Below are positions 12,662 through 23,639 of a stretch of 56,766 nt of DNA, piece after piece. Both the position numbers and the translations under genes were made by a program. Origin of the DNA: Blattamonas nauphoetae (Eukaryota; Preaxostyla; Oxymonadida); NCBI GenBank assembly GCA_033064195.1, contig JARBJD010000415.1:1-56766 (forward strand), written 5' to 3'. The stretch's first letter is position 1; each line of letters begins with the position of its first letter. The notes under the pieces were generated by a model. That model did no database searches. It saw nothing but the letters and a program-made list of their open reading frames with translations, and was not told where the DNA came from.

Positions 12662-13496
12662 GTCACCTGAAAACCCGGTAGTAAATAAAAAATCGGTAGT
12701 TTTTTTTGGGGTCCCAAAAGTGAAGAGTAACACTGGATTTCTGATTTTTTCGACAATTTTTCTCTCTAAATGACATTTTTATGAATAAATGAAGTGTCCT
12801 AGGTGATTCAGAACAAATAGTTTTGATTACCCAGCATGATTTTCTCATGCTCTTGGAAAGTTGATCTCGTTGTATCTTCATAACCAGACAAAATTTTGAC
12901 CTGAAATTTTCGCGAAAGTGAATGTTTTGAGAAAAACAAACTTTTGATATTTCAACTTTTTTTTTTCGGCGGGAAAATTTTCCTCCTTTTTCATGATTTT
13001 CACGGAATTCTGCAAGTGTCTTCGGACTTGTCTCTCACCATTCACCTTGTACGCAAAATTGACCAGGTTGATTCGATTGTGACAGTGTTGACATCATTTT
13101 GCTGAATTTTGAAAGCGGACTCCCATCTGATACACGGTGAGAAGACAATTTCAGACCATTCGTTTACAGCGACTTTCACAATCTCTCGAGGTGGGAAAAT
13201 TTTTGAAAAGTTGAAATATCAAAAGTTTGTTTTTCTCAAAACATTCACTTTCGCGAAAATTTCAGGTCAAAATTTTGTCTGGTTATGAAGATACAACGAG
13301 ATCAACTTTTCAAGAGCATGAGAAAATCATGCTGGGTAATCAAAACGATTTGTTCTGAATCACCTAGGACACTTCATGTATTCATAAAATGTCATTTAGA
13401 TAGAAAAATTGTCAAAATCAGAAATCCAGTGTTACTATTCACTTTTGGGACCCCAAAAACTACCGATTTTTATTTACTACCGGGTTTTCAGGTGAC
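12662..13496. mobile_element. TA-flanked MITE, copy 2 (inverted relative to copy 1)
   Basis: Same ends as the copy at 3732-4553 (GTCACCTGAAAACCCGG at both tips, inverted) and again TA on both sides (12660-12661 and 13497-13498). The arms are about 290 bp. The centre is the reverse complement of the centre of copy 1 (for example CAGTGTTGACATCATTTTG here against CAAAATGACGTCAACACTG there). Small length differences in homopolymer runs separate the copies. Confidence 0.85.
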
Positions 13497-14872
13497 TATC
13501 TGTGCGGATCCGCAACGAATACGCACTTTCGAATTTCATGAAAAATTTGAGAAAGAAACTAATTTGTCTGTGGGATCAATAATCACATCTTGTTTTGTCA
13601 TTTTAGAGTCCAAGGGCGTAAGAAAGCTGCTTTTTCTTTGAGTTGAAGGTTCATCTTTGAGAATGTAAATAAGAGCGATACCTGATTGTCAAATCTCATA
13701 AAAGTAGATTGGTTGACCTTACAGCTCAAATAACTGATCAGATTGAAGGATCGAGACATCAGACTTGATCCAATCGACACAGAAATACAAGTCGTTCCGC
13801 ACTTTGCGCCACTGTCAATCATCTTTATCGAAAGTACTTCAACTGCTTGCCCGCATGACACCTGATTTCAGTCAAAAGATCTCTGATGTGACCTTCAGCC
13901 GTTCGATTGTGACAACAGTGTGATAGAAAGATGAGATGGGATTGTCGTGACTGGAACGGATGTATACACAGGAAGGTGCACAAATCAGATGTGCAGATTC
14001 GGTGTATGTCGCTTCGCTGTAGATCGATGTGAACTGTTGACAAGAGGGTGTTTCTCTTCAGATAGACTCTGAAGCCCTTCTTCAAGGATCTAATTTCTGA
14101 TAATGAAAGAAAATTATGCCATGATAGGAATATCTTTGTTCATCAAATGGATTGGAATGATGAAACTTCAAGCTTTTGAATGGACTGTTTTGAGGAATGA
14201 ATTTCGTCATAGAAAGAATGAAAGAAAACAAGAAACCTGATAGTACAGTGAATCGTAGGAACACTACTTCAAATGTTGGATATCAGGACAGATTCAGGAC
14301 AACAACTTTTTTCCGATGCTAAATGGAATGAGAAAGGCAGATTTTTGAAACATTGTGAAAGAAAGGTGACGCATTTGGAATACCTGCAGTGGCTTTGTGG
14401 CAATATGGAGTGTATTCTTTCTCAAAAGAAGATGCGGTCAAGATCAGTTTCTGAAATGGGCGAGACAATTGACAACAAGGAGGAAGGAAATGGAAAAACA
14501 AACGAGTGATTATTGATCTTCTTATCATCTTTGAGTGATGAGATTATTTTGGAGATGATTTGCGAAAGTGTGTAGTCGTTGCGTATCCGCACATCTCGCA
14601 TCGAGTTGGGAATGTGAGTGTTGTGGGATGATGAGTGAAAGACAGCGACGATGTTCTGATCGGTGGACTTGTTGCTCGAATGAGTCTGATGACCTCATTT
14701 TTCGTTGCTCACACGACGATCTCTGCGTGTTTCTCGAACGCCGTCGACACAACCTCGAACAACCAATCCATCCATGACCCACACTTCCCTCTCGGCCTCC
14801 CACACCTTCATCAACTGTTGATGGACCTCAGCCACGACGTCCGAACACGGAGGTGCGCTCTGGTGGAATGAA
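13497..14872. other. AT-rich stretch, no gene recognised
   Basis: Between the MITE and the next beta-helix fragment the sequence is AT-rich to about 14520 and then resembles host coding composition. Short frames on both strands have no recognisable domain. The part from about 14530 could belong to the beta-helix fragment downstream, but I cannot show it. Confidence 0.35.
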
Positions 14873-15884
14873 GTGGGATCGTTGACCGTTCTCGCCTGTT
14901 CGTTGATGGAATGCTCTGCGACTGCGGCTGGTCTGTCACAAGACTGGCGATTCGATTTCTGGGAAACTCGGCGTTCTCGTTCTGTCTCAGAAACTCCAGA
15001 TTCGATTCGTACTTTTATGCTGTTGTGTTGGCTCGCTCTCCTGCATCACCCTTCACATCTGGAAGTGACCAGAACGAACTTTTCGAAATCAGCATCTTCA
15101 CTTTCGATCGCCACAACGCACTTCATGCATCTTCCAGATGGATGGATGCAGTCGAATGTGGGTTTGAGGATGGGAACTCGGATGGACTCAGCAGTTGCAG
15201 TGGGGCTCTTGATTGTGACGGAATGCTGGGCAGTCTCAGTCCGTCGAGCCTTCTGTTGAATTCGAACACGGCAGGGAATGTAGGGGCAGTTCTGTTTTCG
15301 TGCAGTGCTGGCGGGACATCGACGATTTCGTGGTTGAGCTGCATCTTCTTCAACAACACGGCACGAATTGTGAAACCGATGACAGATGATCCTGCGAAGA
15401 ACTGTTTGGCTGGGAATGATTTGTATTTCGATGCCGACACAGATGAATGGAACAAAACACTGGCGAGAGAAGGATCGTTCAGGAACTGCTTCTCGAATTT
15501 GGCCTTCCACGAATCGTCGTCGACACTCTGGGCCAACATGTGACACACGCCATCCGCTTCCCGATGAACGCCTCGCTTCTCTCAGCTCTTCTTCCATCTC
15601 CCTCGCTTGTCGTGAGTGTCCGAGATGACGGAAATTATGAGGCTGGCTGTGGGATGAGTTGCTTTCTTGCTTGCAAGACGTTGGGATCTTCAGGAAAGAA
15701 CCAACAGACATTCTCGACGGGAGAAGTGCTTGTTGAGGCGGGGTTGTTCGAAGAGAGGATGGGGTTCGTTGTGAGCACAGAAAGTGTGTCGATCACGTCG
15801 TTTGGAAACAAGAATGCGATTGTCGATCTTTTTCAGTTGGGGAAGGATTCACGACGATCTCCAGTGTATTCGACGCGATTCTGA
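14873..15884 (+). pseudogene. Beta-helix receptor fragment
   Basis: The frame 14911-15543 reads beta-helix-like turns rich in S, N, C and G (SSLLLNSNTAGNVGAVLFSC, STISWLSCIFFNNTARIV) and the next frame, 15447-15884, reads LVVSVRDDGNYEAGCGMSCF then LACKTLGS and VLVEAGLFEERMGFVVS. These are typical of the ectodomains of the beta-helix receptor family seen at 5400-10864. There is no signal peptide, membrane helix or kinase in the fragment, and the frame changes near 15540. It is a partial, decayed relative on the plus strand. Confidence 0.5.
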
Positions 15885-16061
15885 AATATCTCTCCTTCAT
15901 CGTCGCAGAGGATGCAGTCATTGAACACATCGGAACAGGGAAAGTGGGTGTGAAACGTTGTGTGTTGATGGGAAGCGAGAATGGGATCGCAACAACCTCC
16001 GATCTGATCTGATCTCGACGGGGCTCTGACTTTGATGAACACGCACTTTTGATCTCTGAAA

Positions 16062-16401
16062 GTGGGAAGCGGAAGACTTCTGAAATGGGATGGTTTGAGT
16101 TCGGTCTCGCTGACCACTCGCACTGTCGCCAAAGCCGATCTGTTTCATCGTTCTCTTGTTTCAGGGAATCCCTCTGCGACCGACTCTCTTCTCAGTCGCC
16201 TTGAATCGTTCCCAGGTGGATCTTCGACAGACTCCATCCCGTCCGTCGAGGTGCTCATTCTCTCTGCCAATCAGAGCGTCACACACTCAACAATGCTCTC
16301 CTCCTTCACATCCAACACTGTCCTGAACGTCTTCAGGAGAAACACGTCGAGACCAGCCGTGACGAAATGGCTGTCTGACAAGCTTGGTGACGTGGATGAC
16401 T
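16062..16401 (+). pseudogene. Armadillo-like family fragment, cut by a Mutator-like element
   Basis: The frame from 16062 includes PSATDSLLSRLESFPGGSST followed by DSIPSVEVLILSANQSVTHS, which lines up with SADAFLSRLASSSEDYLTDI and IQPMIVLISSASQPITTAT of the family copy at the left edge. Reading continues to VTKWLSDKLGDVDDW and then runs into the terminal repeat of the element that starts at 16402. The match is partial and by eye; the function is unknown. Confidence 0.4.
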
Positions 16402-16716
16402 GGGGCCGACTATATCTCATCAAGCATTCCATCTATATCTCATCAAGTTTTGATCAAGGGTTTTCTCTTTCCTTAATAGTCTTTTTTCAGTTTCAGAATT
16501 CACTCGAATTCAGACTCAACATGTCATTCTTATCTTCATCTCATTTTATGTAGAATAAACTCACTTCTATCGTTTCAAACAAACTCCGTTGATCGAGCCA
16601 TTGATTGTTTTTTTCTCTAGTAGAGAATCAGAAACAGGGGACTCATCTTCGTTATCTCGCAGTTTATCGACTATTTCCATGTACGTTCATCTACATCAGT
16701 CAATGTTTGTATGTAA

Positions 16717-17337
16717 ATGTATTGGGATGGTTTGTTGCCGCTTTTTGGCCTACCAGGCAGAGTTGTACCATTTTTCTTGATGTTTCTTCTGGTCGACTTG
16801 GTGGAGGTATTCTCGATTGAAAACATCGACAGACTACATCATTTCTTATCAGCAACGCTGGCTGACATGCTTCAACAGCTAAAGCGAAGACAAAAAACCG
16901 CAATCACCTCGCCGTCGTCGGAAAGTGACGTTCTTCCATCATTTCACGAATCCAATCCATGTTTAACAGGGCATTTGTCAGTATTCCTCCTCAAAATGAG
17001 GGCTAGCCACCTTTACGACGTCCTGTGGGTGTACGGTCTCCAACTTGCTCAGACTGGCGAAGTGAAAGATCTCTCCCTCCACAAGAATGTCCACGCTGAA
17101 CAGGAAGGCGAGTGTGAACCCTCTCCACTCGCAGGATGGACAGCGACCGATGCTGCCCACACTCACTCAACTCATCTCGAATTTCATCCGTTCGTCACTG
17201 CTCCTTCTTCTCTCGTCGCAATCGTTCGTCCTGTCACTCCTGAACAGCCAGACGCAGAAAGAAAACAAATCTTCAGAAGGAATTGTGGAGACTGAAGGCG
17301 AATGCAGCATCGATTGGATCAAAGACCACTCCCACTC
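16717..17337 (+). pseudogene. Captured gene fragment in Mutator-like element A (left piece)
   Basis: Three plus frames read pieces that also occur in element B in the opposite orientation: FSIENIDRLHHFLSATLADM then LQQLKRRQK, then HLYDVLWVYGLQLAQTGEVK in one frame, then MSTLNRKASVNPLHSQDGQR and TLTQLISNFIRSSL followed by EGIVETEGECSIDWIKDHSH. The last block is cut by the element that begins at 17338, and its continuation is found at 19992. I do not recognise the protein. The sequence is host-like and more GC-rich than the terminal repeats, so it looks like captured host DNA. Confidence 0.45.
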
Positions 17338-17972
17338 GGGTAGGTCTAGGCTCAGATCTGGAAAAGTCTAGACGCAGATCTGCAGATCGGTCTAGACGCA
17401 GATCTCGAAGTCTACACGCAGATCTCTCTTGTTTTGGTTCATTTCGACTTAAAAATGTTTGCAATCAATAAATTCGACGTGAAATGTGAATTTTGTGTTG
17501 ATAATCTCGCTTTTTCTGGCTTTGCAGCTTCGAGTTTGGTTCAGAGTTGATCTCACCCTTGAAAGAGAGAGACGCGCTCAAAATGAAGTGAAATGGAGGT
17601 TATGATATTTCAAACTGGTTGGTCGGCTGGTGCAAGGATTTTCCGATCCACTCTCCCTTTGGTCTCGCTTGCCGCCGCTGTTGCTTCCTCTTATCAATCT
17701 CATGTGTTCCTCGATGTTCCAGCGATTCAGAAGGACGGATCTGTGGTTCTAGAAGTGAGAGAACGAAAGGAAGGGGTCTTGGAGGGTGGATACGCACAGT
17801 CTGGCTCTTGGAGGGAGTGGGGAAGTGGGATGAACTTTGTGTCACTACGAACGTGGATCGCGGGAAATGGTGCAGCAGCCAGTTGTGGAAGAGCGATTGG
17901 TGAGCGGGCGATTGTATCGTCTCCGTCGATCGACACACGGCGACCTTGGATGGGAAGTGTGGATTGTTCGTC

Positions 17973-18275
17973 TTAATCAACAGGACGAATCGTATTGTTA
18001 ATATCGTCCATCGTCGCTTTCACTCCCAAACGCAGCAGATCATCCGCCAATGTGAAATAGTTCTTCGTATTCAGATCTTTGGCAGCCTGCTTTGCCGTGT
18101 CGTTCGTTTCCACATTCCGTGAGTTGAGTTGTTGATTCAGGATCGGAAGTTGAAATTTCTGCGAATAACGAGGCGGACGAGTCATTTTGGAGTGGCCCAG
18201 ACCAATCCATTCTCTGTCTCTCGTTCGTACGGTCGGATAGATCAATTCATGCGAAACAGACCCATCCAATGTCAC
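17973..18275 (-). CDS. Unknown 100-codon frame inside the nested element
   Basis: A minus-strand frame reads LDGSVSHELIYPTVRTRDRE then GLGHSKMTRPPRYSQKFQLP and ends FTLADDLLRLGVKATMDDIN plus a few residues. The composition is that of a real, soluble helical protein rather than chance, but I do not recognise the family. It is probably one exon of a captured host gene. A possible upstream part lies beyond 18275 in the same direction. Confidence 0.35.
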   Translation of the reverse strand: MTLDGSVSHELIYPTVRTRDREWIGLGHSKMTRPPRYSQKFQLPILNQQLNSRNVETNDTAKQAAKDLNTKNYFTLADDLLRLGVKATMDDINNTIRPVD

Positions 18276-18589
18276 TGAGTGACCACGAGGATGTGGAATG
18301 GTATTCTGGACAACGGAGAAGGCGGGTTTGAAGAGGTTGGGATGGAGGTTGCGCGTGAACCAGTGATCGGATGTTCAGTCTTCAATTGTCGCTCGGGCGG
18401 AAGGTGAAGGGTTCAGGATTTTGTTGATCAGTGCTGAGTATAGGGAAAGAATGAGATGAATCCCGAAACAATGATGAGTGGGAGAGAGAAATGAAGAGAA
18501 CGTGCGGAGAAAAATGAGAGCTTGTAAGGGAAACAAACATTTTGATGCTTTTGGGAAAGATAATGGATAAGAAAACTCCGCGTTTTTGA

Positions 18590-18882
18590 TTTAACGGAAT
18601 GATTCGTTGTTGGTGTCTTCTTCAAACGGCAGATCTGAAGTGAAGATTATTGAGTAGAGATAACATGAAGGGGAGTGAAAAGACACACATCCTGTCAAGA
18701 TAACAATGAGAACAGTACCATAGCTCCACATATCGGTCGGCTTTCTTTCGTATTCCCCTCCAACTAGAATCTGAAGATGAATCAAGTGTGTTCAGACTTC
18801 TAGAGTCGTAGAGTTGGGTGTTTCACATGGCTTCTTGAGGAGGACATTCTTATCAAGCAGAAGATTTGCTGGTTTCAGATCC
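18590..18882 (-). pseudogene. Captured CAMK/SNF1-type protein kinase fragment with introns
   Basis: On the minus strand 18882-18798 reads DLKPANLLLDKNVLLKKPCE then TPNSTTLE, that is the kinase catalytic loop followed by the end of an activation loop (compare SCGTPNYAAPE); the DFG region between them is missing. After a 27-nt gap with GT...AG ends (18797-18771) it continues ILVGGEYERKPTDMWSYGTV and LIVILTG, and after a second GT...AG gap of 54 nt (18688-18635) it reads YLPFEEDTNNESF. Joining across these two candidate introns gives the standard kinase order (subdomains VI, VIII, IX, X). Presence of introns implies capture at the DNA level. It is a fragment with no N-lobe, so not an active kinase. 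Confidence 0.6.
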
Positions 18883-19991
18883 CTTAGCCTTATAAAAGTG
18901 GTTGAACGATGTCCATGTCTCAGTCTTTTCTTAACTTCATCCTCCTTTCCTCTTGCTCTTCATTCGTGATCTATTCCGTCCTTTCTCACTACGGAAACAT
19001 ATGATTGAACTGAGTCGTGGAAATATCTTGTTTGGGCTATCGTCCGCTGTCCGTCAGGCAATTTCCCTCTTTCCTGGTCTTTCTCATTCTGTTGTCCAGA
19101 GCCTTGCAATTTTGTTCTTCTTTGGTTTCTTGTTTCATCATTCAGCGTTTGTTCTTCTGCAGTCTCTCTCAGTCTTCGTTCACTCTCCTCCGACTCTCTT
19201 TTCTTCTCATCGTCGCCTTCTTCGCTCCTTTTCGCACTTTTCTTCCAGGTTTCTCATTCATTGCCATCCTGGTTTCATTGTTCTTCTTTCAGGTGGGTAG
19301 CAATTATCAGCCATGAGCGGAGGAGACTGGTTCCTGATCAAAATCGATTGAGGTGTGTAGGAAACGAGAGGGTCATCAAGATGAAGAAAGATGGGAAGGG
19401 AATGACCAGGACAACGATGAGATGCTTCTGAGGAATTCAAGAGAGATATTTGAAGTAGAGAAGGGCATACGATTGGTGAATGAATTGTGGATTCGAAGAG
19501 GAGATCCTGGAGGATGGATGAGGAGATCAGTGATAGTGAACTTAGAGACATGAGGAGAGATGATATCTGGTGAAATTGAATGCAGACTTTTACACAGGCA
19601 TTGATAAACGCGAGATGCTGGTGGAAGTCAGCAGTGAGAACGACAATGCTGAAAACGAGTATGGAACAGGAATATAAGAACAAACACTTGCTGGTGAGCA
19701 TCCAGCCAGGAGCAGTTATTCGTTGTCCTGGTGATGAGACTTGATCAACCCAAGCCCTGATCGATATTCGAAACAACAGTAGGAGGAATGTCGGAAAGTG
19801 AAGTGAAAAGCCAAAAAAACAGGATATGATGTCTATATTTTGGTTTGAGAAGATTAAAATGTGATACAAAGTCGAAAATAACACGAATACAGAGAGATCT
19901 GCGTGTAGACTTTTAGATCTGCGCCTAGACCGATCTGCAGATCTGCGTCTAGACTTTTTCGGATCTGAGCCTAGACCTACCCCTCCCACTC

Positions 19992-20470
19992 CATCCTCGT
20001 CGACTGTATCGTCGGCCTTGGCTGCACCTCTCGCACTGTCCCCTCGTGTTCTTCCGTCTCGCTCATCGCCGACTCCTACCGACCAGACGCGAAGACAGCT
20101 ATGACACAGTTCTCGTCGTGTGTTGGGATGAGTGTTGTCCGGTCACTGCTGATTCTAAAGCAGCGAAGCAAAGAAATGTTTGAAATGAAGATCGCCCTCG
20201 TCGACGACGATTTAGGAGCGAATCAAGCGAAACAAGGGCAAGATCCGCCTTCCTCAGCCTTCCCCAATCAAACAACCAGCTGCCCCAGCTGAAGGATCTC
20301 CACTTCCTCCCTCCATCCTCGACCTTGTTTCTCGCTTCTCGCTTTGGACACTCATCACTCGTCTTCCGCCAACCTCGCTCGTCGCATCGCAAACATCACT
20401 CCCGCCGACACAAACATCTTCGCCGAAGAAGAGGAGAGTTCGCGACACGAAGGATTAACCGAGATAGAAC
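19992..20470 (+). pseudogene. Captured gene fragment in element A (right piece)
   Basis: This continues the sequence interrupted at 17337: HSILVDCIVGLGCTSRTV is readable across 19992-20040, and later SANLARRIANITPADTNIFA followed by EEEESS near 20360-20440. Both blocks occur in element B (54881-55079 minus), where an additional coiled-coil Glu/Lys-rich segment follows that is absent here. Copy A therefore has an internal deletion relative to B, plus extra sequence at about 20040-20330. The protein family is unknown. Confidence 0.4.
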
Positions 20471-20786
20471 GAAGTGGAGGAGAAGCTGGTTGATCCGATC
20501 AACCAAATCGAGCTGATAGGAGTCCACTGATACTGAATCTCGATGTTGAAAGAAACAATCAATGGCTCGATCAACGTAGTTTGTTTGAAACAACAGAAGT
20601 GAGTTAATTCTACAAAAAATAGTGACAAAAGAGAGAATTACAGTGAGATGAAGATAGGAATGATGTGTTAGAGATGGAAAATCGATTCTTCCTTCTCTGA
20701 GAAAAGACTATTAAGGGACAGAGTAAAAGTCTGATCAAAACTTGATGAGATATAGATGGAATGCTTGATGAGATATAGTCGTTCCC

Positions 20787-21175
20787 GCTCCTTCCTCTTT
20801 CCTCGCTTCTTCTGCTCCTTCCTCTTTCCTCGCTTCTTCTGTTCCTTCCTCTTTCCTCGCTTCTTCTGTTCCTTCCTCTTTCCTCGCTTCTTCTGTTCCT
20901 TCCTCTTTCCTCGCTTCTTCTGTTCCTTCCGCTTTGCTCACGTCTTCTGTTCCTTCCTCTTTGTTCACGTCTTCTGTTCTTTCCGCTTTGCTCGGTTCTT
21001 CTGTTCCGTCCTCTTTCCTCGCTTCTTCTGTTCCTTCCTCTTTCCTCGCTTCTTCTGTTCCTTCCTCTTTCCACCCTTCTTCTGTTCCTTCCTCTTTCCT
21101 CGCTTCTTCTGTTCTTTCCTCTTTCCTCGCTTCTTCTGTTCCTTCCTCTTTCCTCGCTTCTTCTGTTCCTTCTCG
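20787..21175. repeat. 27-bp minisatellite
   Basis: Tandem copies of a 27-bp unit, TTCCTCGCTTCTTCTG then TTCCTTCCTCT, run for about 390 bp (roughly 14 copies). Because 27 is a multiple of three, every frame on both strands stays open and codes a nine-residue repeat (EEARKEEGT on minus; FLASSVPSS and FPRFFCSFL on plus). I treat these frames as a by-product. The array starts exactly where Mutator-like element A ends. Confidence 0.85.
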
Positions 21176-21179
21176 GAAT

Positions 21180-21895
21180 ATCCACACGATAAGTGAGAGA
21201 GTCCGAGACTGACTCAAATCATAGTGATTCGGCGAGAAGCTAATGTATTAGATCGTGAGCTGGATGATGGTTGAGCCACTCTAGTCTGAATGGCTTTAGT
21301 GCTTGATTGTCGTCCTAGGAAGGTGTGGAGGCGAGTACAACCATTTCTGAGGCGAGGAATGTTGAACACTCCATCAACAACTCGTCCAAGCGTGGATCCA
21401 CACTGCTCTAAGACAAGAAGATGCTGGTCTTCCAACTCACGTGACCTCTGAGTCATTGACGATGTGAGAATCAAATGCAGTGGAGTTTTGACTGCTGAGA
21501 AGACGCTGAGTGAAACTCGATTGCATTGAGCATGTTCGGAAACTATGTCGACAATTCGTTCAATTTACCCAACTTGGAAGACTCGCGACTGGTCGTCGAT
21601 GGCCATTTCTGTTGACGTCCTTCGAAATCCGTGAGTTGTGGTCCGGCGGAGAGGGGTGTGCGGAGTCATGGCCAACTCGAATACAGTCTGGCGAGTGGTC
21701 GGGGTATCCACTTCTTCGTCGAGTAGTTCACCTTCAATTGTGTTGGAGAGCGAGTCCAGGAGCGAGTTGGTGTTCTTTCGATATGGATGGATCGACATCG
21801 CCGAGCAGACCACGAAGTCGGTCGAGGAGGCTGGATAGAAGAGTGCGAGTGGTGACGTGTGTCGGGTCGGAGTGTGACGATTTGATGAGGTCGAT
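21180..21895. other. Decayed sequence, no gene recognised
   Basis: Frames of 60-150 codons are open on both strands without any motif. The minus strand could be the downstream remnant of the beta-helix fragment that ends at 21896, but the peptides (for example RLLSSLLDRLRGLLGDVD) only suggest helices. No call is made. Confidence 0.3.
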
Positions 21896-23145
21896 TCAAT
21901 CGTTGACTGTTTTCAGATCGAGTTTCTCGCAGAGCACTGCAAATGTTGGCTGTATGTCAGGACCAACATGATAGGAGAGATTCATCTCAACCTCAGCTTG
22001 AGACGATGAGAGCATTCGTCCAAGGTCGACACACCAAGAGATCTGAAATGGGGATAGTTGATTGTCGATTGCTTGTTTGTTCCCTGCCGAGTTCCTGAAA
22101 GCGACGAGAAATCGGAGGAAGGGTGCTGAGATGCTGGGGCAGACGGGTAGAAAGTGTCCCTTCCCTTTCTGCTGCAGCTTTCCTGTTCCTCTCCTTCCAT
22201 CCACCTCCAAGGATGCACCTGACAGAAGAAGATGCGTGTTCAGCGAGCGGATGCCTTTGCTTTGAGCGTGGTGGTGTTTCGTCTTTAAAACTCCGCCATC
22301 CAACGTCTTATACGGTGCAGACTCATTTCCACATCGGTGGTGATCTTCCTGGAACTCTCCCTCTTCCACTGTGATTGTGCCGTCAGTGCAGGGATGGAAG
22401 ATATAGATGAGAGAGAAGGGTGTTGTGTCAACACTATCGGACGTCGACAAGGCGAGCGAAGACGATATGTCGATCACTTGTACTTGTCCATTTTTAGATT
22501 TTTGTGCTTCCAAAACACATCCCAACCCAGTCAGACGAGTGATGGATGAGAATGAACTGTCTGCGATTGTGACTGGAGCAGAGGAGACGATGAGTGGATC
22601 CGACTCAAGAGAGATGGACGAAAATAAACTGCTTGTGATAGTGACTGAAGCAGAGGAGACAATGAGTGGGGTGGTTGCCAGTGTGAATCTCTCAGCAGCA
22701 ACAGATGGTAGTTCCAATGTCCCACCAGTCGCAGAGATGAGAGAGAAGGCGAGTTCGGATGAGGCTGGAGCAACGAACGAACAGTCATCGAATTTGAGGA
22801 ATGAGTCGACGTCATCTTGAGGAGAATTCTCGATCTTTTCATGCTCCAAGAAATTAAGTGTCTATGCCTTTCTGTCGCACACAACTGTCTTCGTTCCTTT
22901 TAACATCACATTCGAATCCACTTCGATGCTGTCGATGACTTTGATTGTGTTGAACGTGTTGGATGAGCCCACTCGAGTGATTCCGTGACGTCCAGCGGTG
23001 GAGCAGGAAAGATTGTGAAGCGAATGGCAATGGTGTCGATTCGAAGCATGTCGGTGAGGAGGGGATACGTGAAGAAGAGACACAGAGGAGCGTGGATGTG
23101 GAGGGTCTCGATGACGACAAGAGACTTCGAGTCAGCCACACGCAT
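21896..23145 (-). pseudogene. Beta-helix receptor fragment, minus strand
   Basis: The frame 22849-21896 reads FDDCSFVAPASSELAFSLIS then repeated strands TTPLIVSSASVTITSSLFSS and DPLIVSSAPVTIADSSFSSI, which are consecutive turns of a beta-helix, followed by CGNESAPYKTLDGGVLKTKH. Upstream pieces at 23145-22860 read HIHAPLCLFF and NTFNTIKVIDSIEVDSNVML in different frames, also helix-like. The order fits the ectodomain of the receptor family at 5400-10864. No membrane helix or kinase follows. The frame changes near 22850 show decay. Confidence 0.5.
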
Positions 23146-23639
23146 TCAAGCTTTAAATGAAGAAGTGGTTGATTTACTGGGGTCCGGGGCTGTGGGGAGT
23201 GGTCTGTTCACGAAGGAATGCTTGACGCGACTCGCTCTTTTTGTTTTTCGTCTCAAGCTGCGTGACGAGGAGTTTGTGAGAGTACTTGGAGCATGGGCAA
23301 GACTCAGATCGAAATATTTGATACCTAAGATGAATTGATTCGTATGATTTTGTCAGTATTAAAATATGTGGGATGATTTCGTTCAACGATCGCTGTGATT
23401 TGGCCTTGCGAGAGATGTCAGTTGTTCTGATGGTATTTCAGGATATCTCAAGAACAATACTGTTTGAACATGATAAATCACCATGGTGTGGGAGTCACTA
23501 AAATAGGATAAACGAGCAACTCCTTCGATAGTGTTGGGAGCGTTGTGCCTAAGTCATTGAAGAGAGAACAAGTGAATTCTGGGAAAACGTGGAGGTACGA
23601 GGCTTTATTGGAAGTTCTCTTGTCCCTGCCGATTCCTTG
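23146..23639. other. No gene recognised
   Basis: Intergenic-like sequence between the beta-helix fragment and the 32-bp minisatellite. I looked here for the distal end of the Sola-like transposon (a GRG tip next to AAGT) and did not find a convincing one. Confidence 0.35.

Larger units (their letters stand above)
17338..19982. mobile_element. Mutator-like element nested in element A, with captured kinase fragment
   Basis: The ends are GGGTAGGTCTAGGCTCAGAT and its inverted copy CCTACCC... at 19982. The inverted repeats extend about 120 bp and are built of tandem AGATCTGC/GTCTAGAC units. A perfect 9-bp duplication CTCCCACTC flanks it (17329-17337 and 19983-19991), and the empty site CCACTCCCACTCCATCCTCG exists in element B, so the insertion point is certain. 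A 9-bp duplication with long inverted repeats fits the Mutator superfamily. No transposase is visible; the interior holds host-like pieces, including a protein kinase fragment and an unknown 100-codon frame, so it is Pack-type. Confidence 0.8.
16402..20786. mobile_element. Mutator-like element A (outer), carrying a captured gene and a nested element
   Basis: The left end reads GGGGCCGACTATATCTCATC and the right end is the inverted GGGAACGACTATATCTCATC; both continue with a second TATATCTCATCAAG and about 240-260 bp of inverted repeat (left to about 16645, right from about 20525). The same terminal repeats bound a second copy at 54010-56053, where a 9-bp target duplication is intact, which places the family with Mutator-like elements. 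Here the flanks do not match: the right end runs straight into a 27-bp minisatellite. The inside holds a captured host-like gene fragment split by another element at 17338-19982. No transposase is recognised. Confidence 0.7.

Noticed and set aside
19258-19989. 243-codon minus-strand frame as the nested element's transposase
   Set aside because: It begins in the terminal repeat, is mostly low-complexity Ser/Leu/Ile, and has no DDE, zinc-finger or other transposase motif.
20610-20790. Possible LTR or CRISPR-like repeats from the doubled TATATCTCATCAAG motif
   Set aside because: The motif occurs only twice at each tip, in inverted orientation, and is part of Mutator-like terminal repeats bounded by a 9-bp duplication in element B.
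20610-21217. Charged Glu/Arg-rich repeat proteins on both strands
   Set aside because: Produced by the 27-bp array, whose unit is a multiple of three; openness on both strands argues against coding.
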